A DNA stretch of 5,426 bases. Source: JAZGBC01 sp036444495 (GTDB taxonomy: Bacteria > Pseudomonadota > Alphaproteobacteria > Kiloniellales > J153). Numbering within the stretch: position 1 is the first letter of the stretch; every line of letters starts with the position of its first letter. The stretch lies in the NCBI GenBank assembly GCA_036444495.1, contig JAZGBC010000020.1, forward strand, positions 1-5,426. Reading direction: 5' to 3'. The translations under genes and the position numbers were made by a program. This document shows positions 1 to 5,355 of the stretch, one piece after another. Under the pieces are notes generated by a model. That model searched no databases. It had not been told where the DNA came from and was given only the letters and a program-made list of their open reading frames with translations.

Positions 1-528
1 GTGACGCCGAACCAGATCTCCGTGGTCTCGTGGCTTCTATCGTGCGTTGCCGCAGGTCTGTTTGCAGTCGGGGGTTATCCGGCTCTGGCCCTGGGCGGGG
101 TGCTGGCGCAACTGGCCTCGATCATCGATGGCTGCGATGGCGAGATCGCCCGCCTGAGGCATTCCCAGAGCGAATTCGGAGGCTGGTTCGACGCCATCCT
201 TGATCGTTACGCCGATGCCTTCCTTCTGTTTGGCCTGATGTGGCACCAGTTCTCGTCCGATGGCTCGCCCCTGGCCCTAGTCATCGGCTTTGCGGCGATC
301 CTCGGCTCGTTCATGAACAGCTATTCGGCCGACAAATACGACGGCCTGATGGCCAGGAGACTTCGGGGTGCACCCTATTTCAGGTTGGGCCGTGATGTCA
401 GAGTGTTCATCATATTTCTTGGCGCGGTCTTCAACCAACCCCTGCTTACCCTATCCGTCATTGCCCTGGTGATGAACATCGAGGTGGTTCGCCGCATCAT
501 TGTCTGCAGGCGCGAGCATGTCGACTGA
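1..528 (+). CDS. CDP-alcohol phosphatidyltransferase domain protein, 3' part (5' end outside window)
   Basis: This integral-membrane enzyme domain transfers a phospho-alcohol group from a CDP-activated donor to a second alcohol with release of CMP. The full family signature D-x2-DG-x2-AR-x8-G-x3-D-x3-D is visible, counting codons from base 1: D43, D46-G47, A50-R51, G60, D64 and D68. These are the metal- and CDP-binding residues, so the site looks intact. Hydrophobic segments lie near residues 7-23, 28-42, 73-81, 91-105, 133-144 and 148-160. The local string DGCDGEIAR and the later GRDVR resemble the C-terminal half of bifunctional inositol-phosphate cytidylyltransferase/DIPP synthase and related fusions; this comes from memory of the family. 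The frame is open from base 1, and TPNQIS normally sits just before the second helix, so the GTG at base 1 is probably an internal valine and an N-terminal part (possibly a nucleotidyltransferase domain) lies upstream. GC is lower than in the genes to the right. The domain assignment is firm; the substrate is unknown. Confidence 0.87.
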   Translation: MTPNQISVVSWLLSCVAAGLFAVGGYPALALGGVLAQLASIIDGCDGEIARLRHSQSEFGGWFDAILDRYADAFLLFGLMWHQFSSDGSPLALVIGFAAILGSFMNSYSADKYDGLMARRLRGAPYFRLGRDVRVFIIFLGAVFNQPLLTLSVIALVMNIEVVRRIIVCRREHVD

Positions 529-880
529 CTTTGCGCCCGGTCGGGCGGCGTGAGCAGGGGCGTAGACGTGAAGCCGGCACGAACGGTGGCAGGACGTGCG
601 TTCGCACCGATGTTCGGACATCCGGGTACCATCTGTGACGGAAGATCTGTTGCTCCGCGGCTCCTGCAAGACCCGAAGCACCCTTGGTGAAGAGGGCGCG
701 TCATGAAGCAGCCAGTACACGGGGAAGGTCTACCGGTTGGCGTCGCAGCGGCAAAGGGTTGAGGAGGGTCTGGAGAAGAAATTGAGAGCGGAGGTGTCCA
801 TTGTAGGGCGGGCTTACCGGCGGTCCAATGGGTGGTAGTCTCGACGACAGAATAGGAACAGCAGCTGGGATCAATTCGCC
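529..880. other. 352-bp intergenic stretch without a convincing gene
   Basis: No reading frame here has both a credible start and recognisable protein content. A small hairpin follows the upstream stop at 534-547. A 19-codon frame (703-762, ATG) and an open frame running from just after a TGA at 704-706 to TAG at 836-838 are present. The latter has a Lys/Arg/Glu-rich stretch containing RVEEGLEKKLRAEV that could be a decayed coding relic, but it has no ATG and I recognise no family. A 6-bp inverted repeat, CCATTG (798-803) and CAATGG (826-831), lies upstream of the next gene. The promoter of the reductase gene at 881 must lie here unless it is read through from upstream, but I could not point to a clear -35/-10 pair. 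Confidence 0.6.
534..547 (+). terminator. Weak hairpin just after the phosphatidyltransferase stop
   Basis: CGCCCG (534-539) is followed two bases later by its exact reverse complement CGGGCG (542-547), giving in practice a 5-bp GC stem with a GGTC loop. It begins 6 bases past the TGA, a good location for a terminator, but no T-run follows, so an intrinsic terminator is doubtful. Hairpins this short are common by chance in GC-rich DNA. Confidence 0.2.
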
Positions 881-1675
881 ATGGCAACTCCACATTCCAT
901 CGGTATCGTGGGTGGCAGCGGCGCGCTTGGCGGCGCCATCGCCCGAGCCCTGCTTCGCGAGGCATATGTCACTCCCGAGCGGCTTTGGATTTCCAACCGG
1001 TCCGGAAACGCTTCTGGCTTCGAAGAATGGCCCGGCACGCGGTTCACGACCCGCAACCAGGAACTCGTGGATGCCTGCCAGGCCGTTCTTCTCTCGGTGC
1101 CGCCTCATCTGGCGTCGTCTCTGGGTATCGACGCGGAAAATCGCTTGGTAATTTCGGTGATGGCGGGGGTGTCCATCGAGCGGATCGAACAGCAAACAGG
1201 TACCCAAAGGGTCGTGCGTGCGATGTCGAGTCCGGCGGCCGAGATCGGGCTTGCCTATTCTCCCTGGTGTGCAAGCGCCGGGGTGAGCGACGAGGATCGC
1301 GATTGGACCCGGGGCCTGTTCGGCGCTTGCGGCCTGACCGACGAGGTACCCAGCGAGGAGCAGATCGATCTTTTCACGGCACTGACCGGCCCGGTGCCGG
1401 GGTTCGTCGCCTACTATGCCGATTGCATGGTGGAATACGCGGTGAAACACGGCATCGACCCGGCGATCGCCGATCGCGCCATGCGTCAGCTTTTCCACGC
1501 GAGCGGGGTCATCCTCGCGGAATCGGAGGCTTCGCCCGGCGAACACGTGCGCGAGATGATCGCCTACGCGGGAACGACGGCCGCCGGGCTCGAGGCCATG
1601 AAGGCCTCGACCCTCGCCGCGTCGATCGAACAGGGTCTGGACGCGGCCTGCCGAAAGGCGCAGCGCATCGCCTGA
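881..1675 (+). CDS. Pyrroline-5-carboxylate reductase-family NAD(P)H oxidoreductase (divergent ProC-like)
   Basis: The 264-residue protein has the length and layout of pyrroline-5-carboxylate reductase, the cytoplasmic enzyme that reduces P5C to proline. An N-terminal Rossmann fold opens with GIVGGSGALGG (residues 8-18), and strand 2 ends in SNRS (38-41), typical of NADP(H) preference. VISVMAGVSIERIE (90-103) matches the conserved ProC core strand, and AGTTAAGLEAM (230-240) matches the C-terminal PGGTT-x-x-GL element in the helical dimerisation domain. Several substrate-site loops differ: the usual MPNTP is MSSPA (115-119), the usual SGSGPAY is TGPVPGF (169-175), and the PGGTT proline is replaced by Tyr229-Ala230. 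It may therefore be a paralogue acting on another cyclic imine rather than the housekeeping ProC. The ATG at 881 fits the start of the Rossmann fold and has a weak GGGA 10 bases upstream. It converges with the BON gene on the other strand. Confidence 0.8.
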   Translation: MATPHSIGIVGGSGALGGAIARALLREAYVTPERLWISNRSGNASGFEEWPGTRFTTRNQELVDACQAVLLSVPPHLASSLGIDAENRLVISVMAGVSIERIEQQTGTQRVVRAMSSPAAEIGLAYSPWCASAGVSDEDRDWTRGLFGACGLTDEVPSEEQIDLFTALTGPVPGFVAYYADCMVEYAVKHGIDPAIADRAMRQLFHASGVILAESEASPGEHVREMIAYAGTTAAGLEAMKASTLAASIEQGLDAACRKAQRIA

Positions 1676-1685
1676 CGCGGCGGTC

Positions 1686-1699
1686 GGCTGCCCCCAGCC
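1686..1699. terminator. Hairpin between convergent genes, possible weak bidirectional terminator
   Basis: GGCTG (1686-1690) and CAGCC (1695-1699) form a perfect 5-bp stem with a CCCC loop inside the 39-bp gap between two convergent stop codons. The position suits a shared terminator, but there is no T-tract on either side and the stem is short, so Rho-dependent termination is equally possible. Confidence 0.25.
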
Positions 1700-1714
1700 C
1701 GCGCACGGAAGTCT

Positions 1715-2314
1715 CTAGGGCCGCACCTCGATGTAGTCGTAGACGCGGCTCACGCCCTCGGTATCGCGCGCCACCTGCACGGCCTTCTTATGCTCTTCCT
1801 CCGAGCGCGAGCGCCCGAGGATGTAGATCCCCGAAAAAGCATCGGCGGCGACACGAAGGTTCACGTCCGCCACCCCCTTGGTGCCGACCAGGTTCAGGCC
1901 GACCTTGGTGTCGAGGAGCAGGGCGTCGCCCCAATCCAGCATCTCGTCCTCGTTCTTCTCCTGATCGGCCTCGCTCATGTACCGCACGTGCCAGTAGAGT
2001 TTTTTCACGCCGGACACGGCTTCCGTCTTTGTCTTGAACTCCTCGTACAGCGCCTCGTCGTCGAACAGGCCGGTGACGAGCAGGCGCTGCTCGTAGATCT
2101 CCGTCGACGCCTTGATCGTGCCGAGATCCGCCATGATCTTGTTGACGGCGAGCACGATCTTGTTGTCCTTGACGATGTCGCCGCTCGAACGCGCCTCGAT
2201 GGCCCGCTCGAACAGCGTCTTCGGCGCGGTCAGGATCGTATCCAGGAAGGCCTGCGCGCCTGGCGCGGCAAAGACCAGCAGGGCAAAAAGGACGGCCGCA
2301 CTCAATCGAAGCAT
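1715..2314 (-). CDS. Exported protein with two BON domains (OsmY-like)
   Basis: This is a 199-residue secreted protein. Residues 1-22 form a Sec signal peptide (MLRLS, then a hydrophobic core, ending in AQA before Phe23), so the product should be periplasmic; there is no lipobox cysteine. Two BON domains follow: residues about 37-113, with the core LLVTGLFDDEALYEEF and the closing VSGVKKLY, and residues about 129-197, with IYILGRSRSEEEHKKA and the closing TEGVSRVYDYIEV. BON domains bind phospholipid or stabilise envelopes and occur in osmotically induced proteins such as OsmY; that role here is by family analogy. An acidic linker (residues 114-126) separates them. The frame stays open upstream to 2581, but the start at 2314 is favoured by the signal peptide and by GGGGAG six bases ahead of the ATG; the longer version would overlap the methyltransferase gene. 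It lies 70 bp downstream of that gene on the same strand and may be co-transcribed. Confidence 0.85.
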   Translation of the reverse strand: MLRLSAAVLFALLVFAAPGAQAFLDTILTAPKTLFERAIEARSSGDIVKDNKIVLAVNKIMADLGTIKASTEIYEQRLLVTGLFDDEALYEEFKTKTEAVSGVKKLYWHVRYMSEADQEKNEDEMLDWGDALLLDTKVGLNLVGTKGVADVNLRVAADAFSGIYILGRSRSEEEHKKAVQVARDTEGVSRVYDYIEVRP

Positions 2315-2320
2315 GAAGCT

Positions 2321-2326
2321 CTCCCC
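2321..2326 (-). promoter_or_regulatory. Strong ribosome binding site that sets the BON gene start
   Basis: Read on the minus strand, GGGGAG ends six bases before the ATG at 2314, near-ideal Shine-Dalgarno spacing. It decides the start within a frame that is open for 89 further codons upstream, and suggests efficient independent translation of the BON gene. Confidence 0.75.
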
Positions 2327-2384
2327 ATCCCGATGATCGAAACACTCGGCCCGCGCCAAGGATAGGGCCTGCCGTGCGCCCGCT

Positions 2385-3215
2385 CTAGCCCTTCCGCGCC
2401 ACCAACTGTATGAGGCGGATGCGGTCCTCTTCCAGGTTGCGGCCCACGTTGCCGAACATCTCGCGCCAGGCGGAGCCCATGACGACGTGGAGTCCGAGCG
2501 GCGGCTGGCCGTCCCGCGCGATCTTCTCCATCGTCTTCTTGCGCCATTCGAGGCCGGCCTCGGAGACGTCGCGGAAGACATCGATGCGGAAGCCGGCGGC
2601 CGCCAAGCCCGCGCGCAGCTCCTCGGGTGTGGTCAGGAAGCTGATCTCGGGCCGGCGCGCCCAGGGCACGGGGAAGTGCAGCGGCCCGCCGTTCCCCGCC
2701 ACGATGTCGTAGAGAGCGAGCCGCCCGCCGGATTTGAGCACCCGGTACATCTCGCCATGGAGCCGGGCCTTGTCGGCGATATTCATGGAGGCGTGCTGGG
2801 TCCAGACCAGGTCGAAGCCCGCGTCCTCGAACGGCATGTCGAGCGCATCGCCCTGGCGGAATTCGACCCGGTCCGCGAGCCCGGTGCGCTCGGCCAGCAT
2901 GGCGCCGACACGGCAGAACTCTTCGGTCAGGTCGAGCCCGATGACGCGGCAGCCGAATTCGCCCGCCAGGTACCGGGCCGGCCCGCCGATGCCGCAGCCC
3001 ACGTCGAGCACGTGGCTGCCGGGCTCCAGCGCCACCAGTTCGGTCTGGTCCCGGGTCGCCTCCAGGCCGCGGAAATGGAACTGGTCCAGCCCGCTGAGAT
3101 CGCCGGGGGCCAGGTTGTCCGGGTCCTTCCCCGCGCGGCGCAGCGCGGCCAGGATCGCCTCGCCCAGGTCGCCGCGCGTGTAGTGATCGGAAACGGCCTG
3201 GGGACCCGATGACAT
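2385..3215 (-). CDS. Class I SAM-dependent methyltransferase (UbiE/Methyltransf_11-type)
   Basis: This 276-residue, probably cytoplasmic enzyme transfers a methyl group from S-adenosylmethionine to a small molecule. Motif I, VLDVGCGIGG (residues 69-78), forms the SAM-binding loop; the acidic end of strand 2 is in VIGLDLTEE (Asp95); GDALDMPF (122-129) contacts the adenine; FDLVWTQHASMNI (134-146) is the motif IV region; and LKSGGRLALYDIV (160-172) is the post-motif III strand. An N-terminal lid carries HYTRGDL (11-17) and GLDQFHFRG (42-50), the latter recalling methyltransferases related to sarcosine/dimethylglycine or other amine methylation; that link is from family resemblance only. The C-terminus (about 195-276) contains mixed helices usual for substrate recognition. 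The start ATG at 3215 lies one base after the TGA of the MFS gene (TGA-C-ATG), with GGAG ten bases upstream inside that gene, so translation is probably coupled. The fold is certain; the substrate cannot be read from sequence. Confidence 0.9.
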   Translation of the reverse strand: MSSGPQAVSDHYTRGDLGEAILAALRRAGKDPDNLAPGDLSGLDQFHFRGLEATRDQTELVALEPGSHVLDVGCGIGGPARYLAGEFGCRVIGLDLTEEFCRVGAMLAERTGLADRVEFRQGDALDMPFEDAGFDLVWTQHASMNIADKARLHGEMYRVLKSGGRLALYDIVAGNGGPLHFPVPWARRPEISFLTTPEELRAGLAAAGFRIDVFRDVSEAGLEWRKKTMEKIARDGQPPLGLHVVMGSAWREMFGNVGRNLEEDRIRLIQLVARKG

Positions 3216-3216
3216 G

Positions 3217-4446
3217 TCAGGCCTGCTCCGTCACGGGAACCGGCGCGCGCGTCTCGGCCAGGGGACGGTCGGCGATCGGCCAATGCAAAAGCGCCGCGAG
3301 CAGGCCAAGCGCCACCGCCATGAGCCAGACCGCGGTGTAGGAGCCGGTCAGGTCGTAGCTCAGCCCGCCCAGCAAGGCGCCGAAGAAGGCGCCGATCTGG
3401 TGGCTGAACATGACGAAGCCGAAGAGCGTGGCCATGTACTTCGGCCCGAAGACGTCGCCCACCAGGCCGCTGGTGAGCGGCACGGTGCTGAGCCAGAGCA
3501 CGCCGAAGCTGGCCGAGAAGAGCCAGACCGAGAGCTCGCTCTTGGGTGCGATCATGAACAGCGTGATGGTGAGGGCGCGGGCCAGATAGATGCCCGAGAG
3601 CAGGTACTTCTTGCGGAAGCGCCCGCCCAGATAGCCGGCGAGCAAACCGCCGATAATATTAAAGAAGCCGATCACGCCGAGCGCGGTGGCGCCCACCATG
3701 GGATCGAAGTTGAAGGTGTTGATATAGGCCGGCAGGTGGGTCGCGATGAAGGCGACATGGAAGCCGCAGACGAAGAACCCGCCGTTGAGCAGGAGATAGC
3801 CGCTGTGACGCCGCGCCTCGTCGATCGCGGCCCGGATGCCGCCTGACGCAGACTCCTCCGAGGCGCTGGTCTCGGGCCGGCCCGTGAGCGCCGCGGCGAA
3901 GGGCACGATGAGGGCAGCGAGCGCGGCGAGGACCAGCAGCGCGCCGACCCAGCCCAGATCGCTTATGATGATCTGCGCAAAGGGCAGCAGCAGGAACTGG
4001 CCGACCGAGCCGCCGGTGGCCGCGACGCCGAGGGCCATGCTGCGCCGCCGCCCGGGAAAGGCGCGCGCCACCGCCGAAAGCACGAGGGGAAAGCCGCAGG
4101 CGCTGACCGCGAAGCCGATGAAGACGCCGGCGCCCAGGTGCAGGCTGGCCTCGCTGCCGCCCAGGCCCATGATCAGCAGCCCGAGCGCGTAGATCACCCC
4201 GCCCAATGCCAGCCAGCGGGCCGTGCCGTAACGGTCCGCCAGCACGCCGAAGATGGGCGTGAGCACCCCCCAGAGCAGGTTCTGTATGGCGATGGCGAGG
4301 GCGAAGCTGCTGCGCGTGATGCCCAGGTCCTGGGTCATGGGCTCGAGGAACAGCCCGGCGGTCTGGCGCACGCCCATGTTGAGGGCGAGCACCGCCATGG
4401 CGCAAAAGAGCACCACGGCGGGAACGCGCCAGCTTCGATCGGCCAT
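3217..4446 (-). CDS. Major facilitator superfamily (MFS) transporter, 12 membrane helices
   Basis: The 409-residue inner-membrane protein has two six-helix halves joined by a polar cytoplasmic loop (about residues 189-215, containing ETSASEESAS). The MFS motif A is clear between helices 2 and 3: GVLADRYGTAR (67-77). A second, weaker copy, GYLGGRFRKK (271-280), marks the matching loop in the C-terminal half. GVRQTAGLFLEPM (25-37) in helix 1 and FPGRRRSMALGVAATGGSVGQ-like residues (130-150) before and in helix 5 resemble the oxalate/formate and monocarboxylate transporter branch, suggesting a small organic anion as substrate; this is an inference. Length is normal and no truncation is seen. The ATG at 4446 is preceded by GAGG nine bases upstream. 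It is the first gene of a minus-strand unit with the methyltransferase, and its stop codon nearly touches that gene's start, so transport and methylation are probably linked. It is divergent from the SleB hydrolase gene. Confidence 0.92.
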   Translation of the reverse strand: MADRSWRVPAVVLFCAMAVLALNMGVRQTAGLFLEPMTQDLGITRSSFALAIAIQNLLWGVLTPIFGVLADRYGTARWLALGGVIYALGLLIMGLGGSEASLHLGAGVFIGFAVSACGFPLVLSAVARAFPGRRRSMALGVAATGGSVGQFLLLPFAQIIISDLGWVGALLVLAALAALIVPFAAALTGRPETSASEESASGGIRAAIDEARRHSGYLLLNGGFFVCGFHVAFIATHLPAYINTFNFDPMVGATALGVIGFFNIIGGLLAGYLGGRFRKKYLLSGIYLARALTITLFMIAPKSELSVWLFSASFGVLWLSTVPLTSGLVGDVFGPKYMATLFGFVMFSHQIGAFFGALLGGLSYDLTGSYTAVWLMAVALGLLAALLHWPIADRPLAETRAPVPVTEQA

Positions 4447-4503
4447 TGTCCTTCGCCTCTGTTGAAGCGGGAGTGACCTTACAGGCTTTCGCCCGGCCGG
4501 CCT

Positions 4504-4531
4504 ATGCGGACCTCCGCATGACTACCATGCG
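4504..4531. repeat. Nested inverted repeats sharing a half-site, candidate operator
   Basis: ATGCGG (4504-4509) and CCGCAT (4514-4519) form a perfect 6-bp inverted repeat with spacer ACCT. The right arm also belongs to a second perfect inverted repeat, CGCATG (4515-4520) and CATGCG (4526-4531), with spacer ACTAC. The three half-sites thus alternate in orientation. This could bind a dimeric regulator of either divergent gene, or form two mutually exclusive hairpins in RNA. The start of the MFS gene lies 58 bases away. Confidence 0.4.
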
Positions 4532-4578
4532 CAAAGCCCCGGCGGGGCCGACAGGCTCGCAAATAATCCGAATCCGGT

Positions 4579-4588
4579 CCAAATTTGG
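4579..4588. repeat. Perfect 10-bp palindrome CCAAATTTGG
   Basis: This fully symmetric, AT-centred site stands out in GC-rich surroundings and lies shortly upstream of the SleB start, a typical spot for a repressor site or for part of a promoter. No named consensus is claimed. Confidence 0.4.
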
Positions 4589-4617
4589 CCGCAAAGGCAT
4601 GGCATGCCCGGCACAGC

Positions 4618-5343
4618 ATGACCGAAGAAGTAAAAACGCGGCGGCGGACGGCGGCCCGGGGAAGACTCCCTGGAGGCCTCAAGGCGCGCTTCCTGGCCGT
4701 CGATTGGGCCGCGCTGGGCCGAACGCTCGTCCGCCTCGTCCGGGCGGCGGTCGCCGCGCTCCTCTATCTGATCCGCCTGCTGGCCCGGGCCGTGCTCTGG
4801 TCCCTGCGGCGCTCGGCCCCCCTTGCGAGGCGTCTGCTTCGTTGGGCCGCGCGGAACCCGCGCCTCGCCGCGCCCGGAGCTCTCGCGATGGTGGCCGGCC
4901 TGGCCTTGGCGCTTTACCTGCGGGGCGAAACCACGCCCGAGTTCGCGCTGAACGACAAGCTGGAATGCCTGGCGCTCAACATCTACCACGAGGCCCGGGG
5001 CGAGCCGGAGCCGGGCAAGATCGCCGTCGGCCAGGTGGTCATGAACCGGGTCGCCGACCCCGCCTTTCCCGACAGCGTCTGCGCCGTGATCAAGCAGGGC
5101 AATACGCTAAACCCTGGGGCCTGCCATTTCTCCTGGTGGTGCGACGGCAAGAGCGATCGGCCCGGCGACCCGCAAGCCTGGGCGGAGAGCAAGCTGCTGG
5201 CGGGCAAGGTCCTCGACGGCGATCTGGACGACCCCACGAAGGGCGCGCTCTGGTACCACGCGGACTACGTGAACCCGGCCTGGCGCGACGGCAAGCTGCA
5301 GAGGCCGAAGATCGGCCGGCACCTCTTCTACGCCCGGCCGTGA
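4618..5343 (+). CDS. SleB/CwlJ-type cell wall hydrolase, membrane anchored
   Basis: The 241-residue protein ends in a Hydrolase_2 (SleB/CwlJ) domain, residues about 113-241, a peptidoglycan hydrolase family first known from spore cortex lysis and common in alphaproteobacteria with a cell wall remodelling role. Visible hallmarks are LECLALNIYHEARGE (115-129) with the presumed catalytic Glu125, GQVVMNRV (138-145), CHFSWWCDGK (169-178), GALWYHADYVNPAW (209-222) and the closing IGRHLFY (232-238). Residues 1-37 are strongly basic; a hydrophobic but Arg-containing stretch (38-61), a basic patch (RRLLRWAARNPR, 71-82) and a clear membrane helix (84-101) follow, predicting an inner-membrane anchor with the catalytic domain in the periplasm. 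The ATG at 4618 is chosen over an in-frame TTG at 4585; neither has a strong ribosome binding site. The gene ends 12 bases before the stop of a convergent gene. Confidence 0.88.
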   Translation: MTEEVKTRRRTAARGRLPGGLKARFLAVDWAALGRTLVRLVRAAVAALLYLIRLLARAVLWSLRRSAPLARRLLRWAARNPRLAAPGALAMVAGLALALYLRGETTPEFALNDKLECLALNIYHEARGEPEPGKIAVGQVVMNRVADPAFPDSVCAVIKQGNTLNPGACHFSWWCDGKSDRPGDPQAWAESKLLAGKVLDGDLDDPTKGALWYHADYVNPAWRDGKLQRPKIGRHLFYARP

Positions 5344-5355
5344 TGGGCGGGTGAC

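Larger units (their letters stand above)
4447..4617. promoter_or_regulatory. Divergent promoter region between MFS and SleB genes, rich in inverted repeats
   Basis: This 171-bp gap must hold promoters for both flanking genes. I could not identify convincing -35/-10 pairs. Structured elements are present: GGCCGGCC (4495-4502); a nested set of ATGCGG/CCGCAT half-sites (4504-4531); a GCCCC-GGC-GGGGC hairpin (4536-4548); a tandem AATCCG AATCCG repeat (4565-4576); and the perfect 10-bp palindrome CCAAATTTGG (4579-4588), the last ending 29 bases before the SleB ATG. These could be operators, but none matches a regulator site I can name. Confidence 0.5.

Noticed and set aside
703..762. 19-codon frame starting with ATG in the intergenic region
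   Set aside because: It is too short, has only a weak upstream purine stretch and no conserved feature; it could be chance.
701..1546. Open frame of 281 codons on the minus strand opposite the reductase gene
   Set aside because: It is antisense to a clear ProC-family gene, has low-complexity Arg/Pro/Gly-rich content and no recognisable motif; this is typical of GC-rich shadow frames.
985..2037. Open frame of 350 codons on the plus strand across the reductase end and into the BON gene
   Set aside because: It crosses two genes with strong family support and encodes mostly Arg/Gly/Pro/Ser runs without domain signatures.
2315..2384. Possible terminator between the methyltransferase and BON genes (GGCCC and GGGCC arms)
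   Set aside because: The arms are five bases with a 12-base loop and no T-run, so the gap does not argue clearly against co-transcription.
1715..2581. Longer version of the BON gene starting at 2581
   Set aside because: It would run deep into the methyltransferase gene, bury the signal peptide internally and ignore the strong ribosome binding site before 2314.
3214..3846. Open frame of 210 codons on the plus strand opposite the MFS gene
   Set aside because: It is antisense to an intact 12-helix transporter; its His/Glu/Ala/Gln-rich content is the usual mirror of membrane-protein codons.
4585..5343. TTG start for the SleB gene at 4585
   Set aside because: It adds 11 residues without better ribosome binding and starts within the CCAAATTTGG palindrome; the ATG at 4618 is simpler, though not proven.
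4446..5354. Open frame of 302 codons on the plus strand overlapping the SleB gene in another frame
   Set aside because: The SleB frame contains the full Hydrolase_2 motif set, while this frame is Arg/Gly/Pro-rich with no motif.
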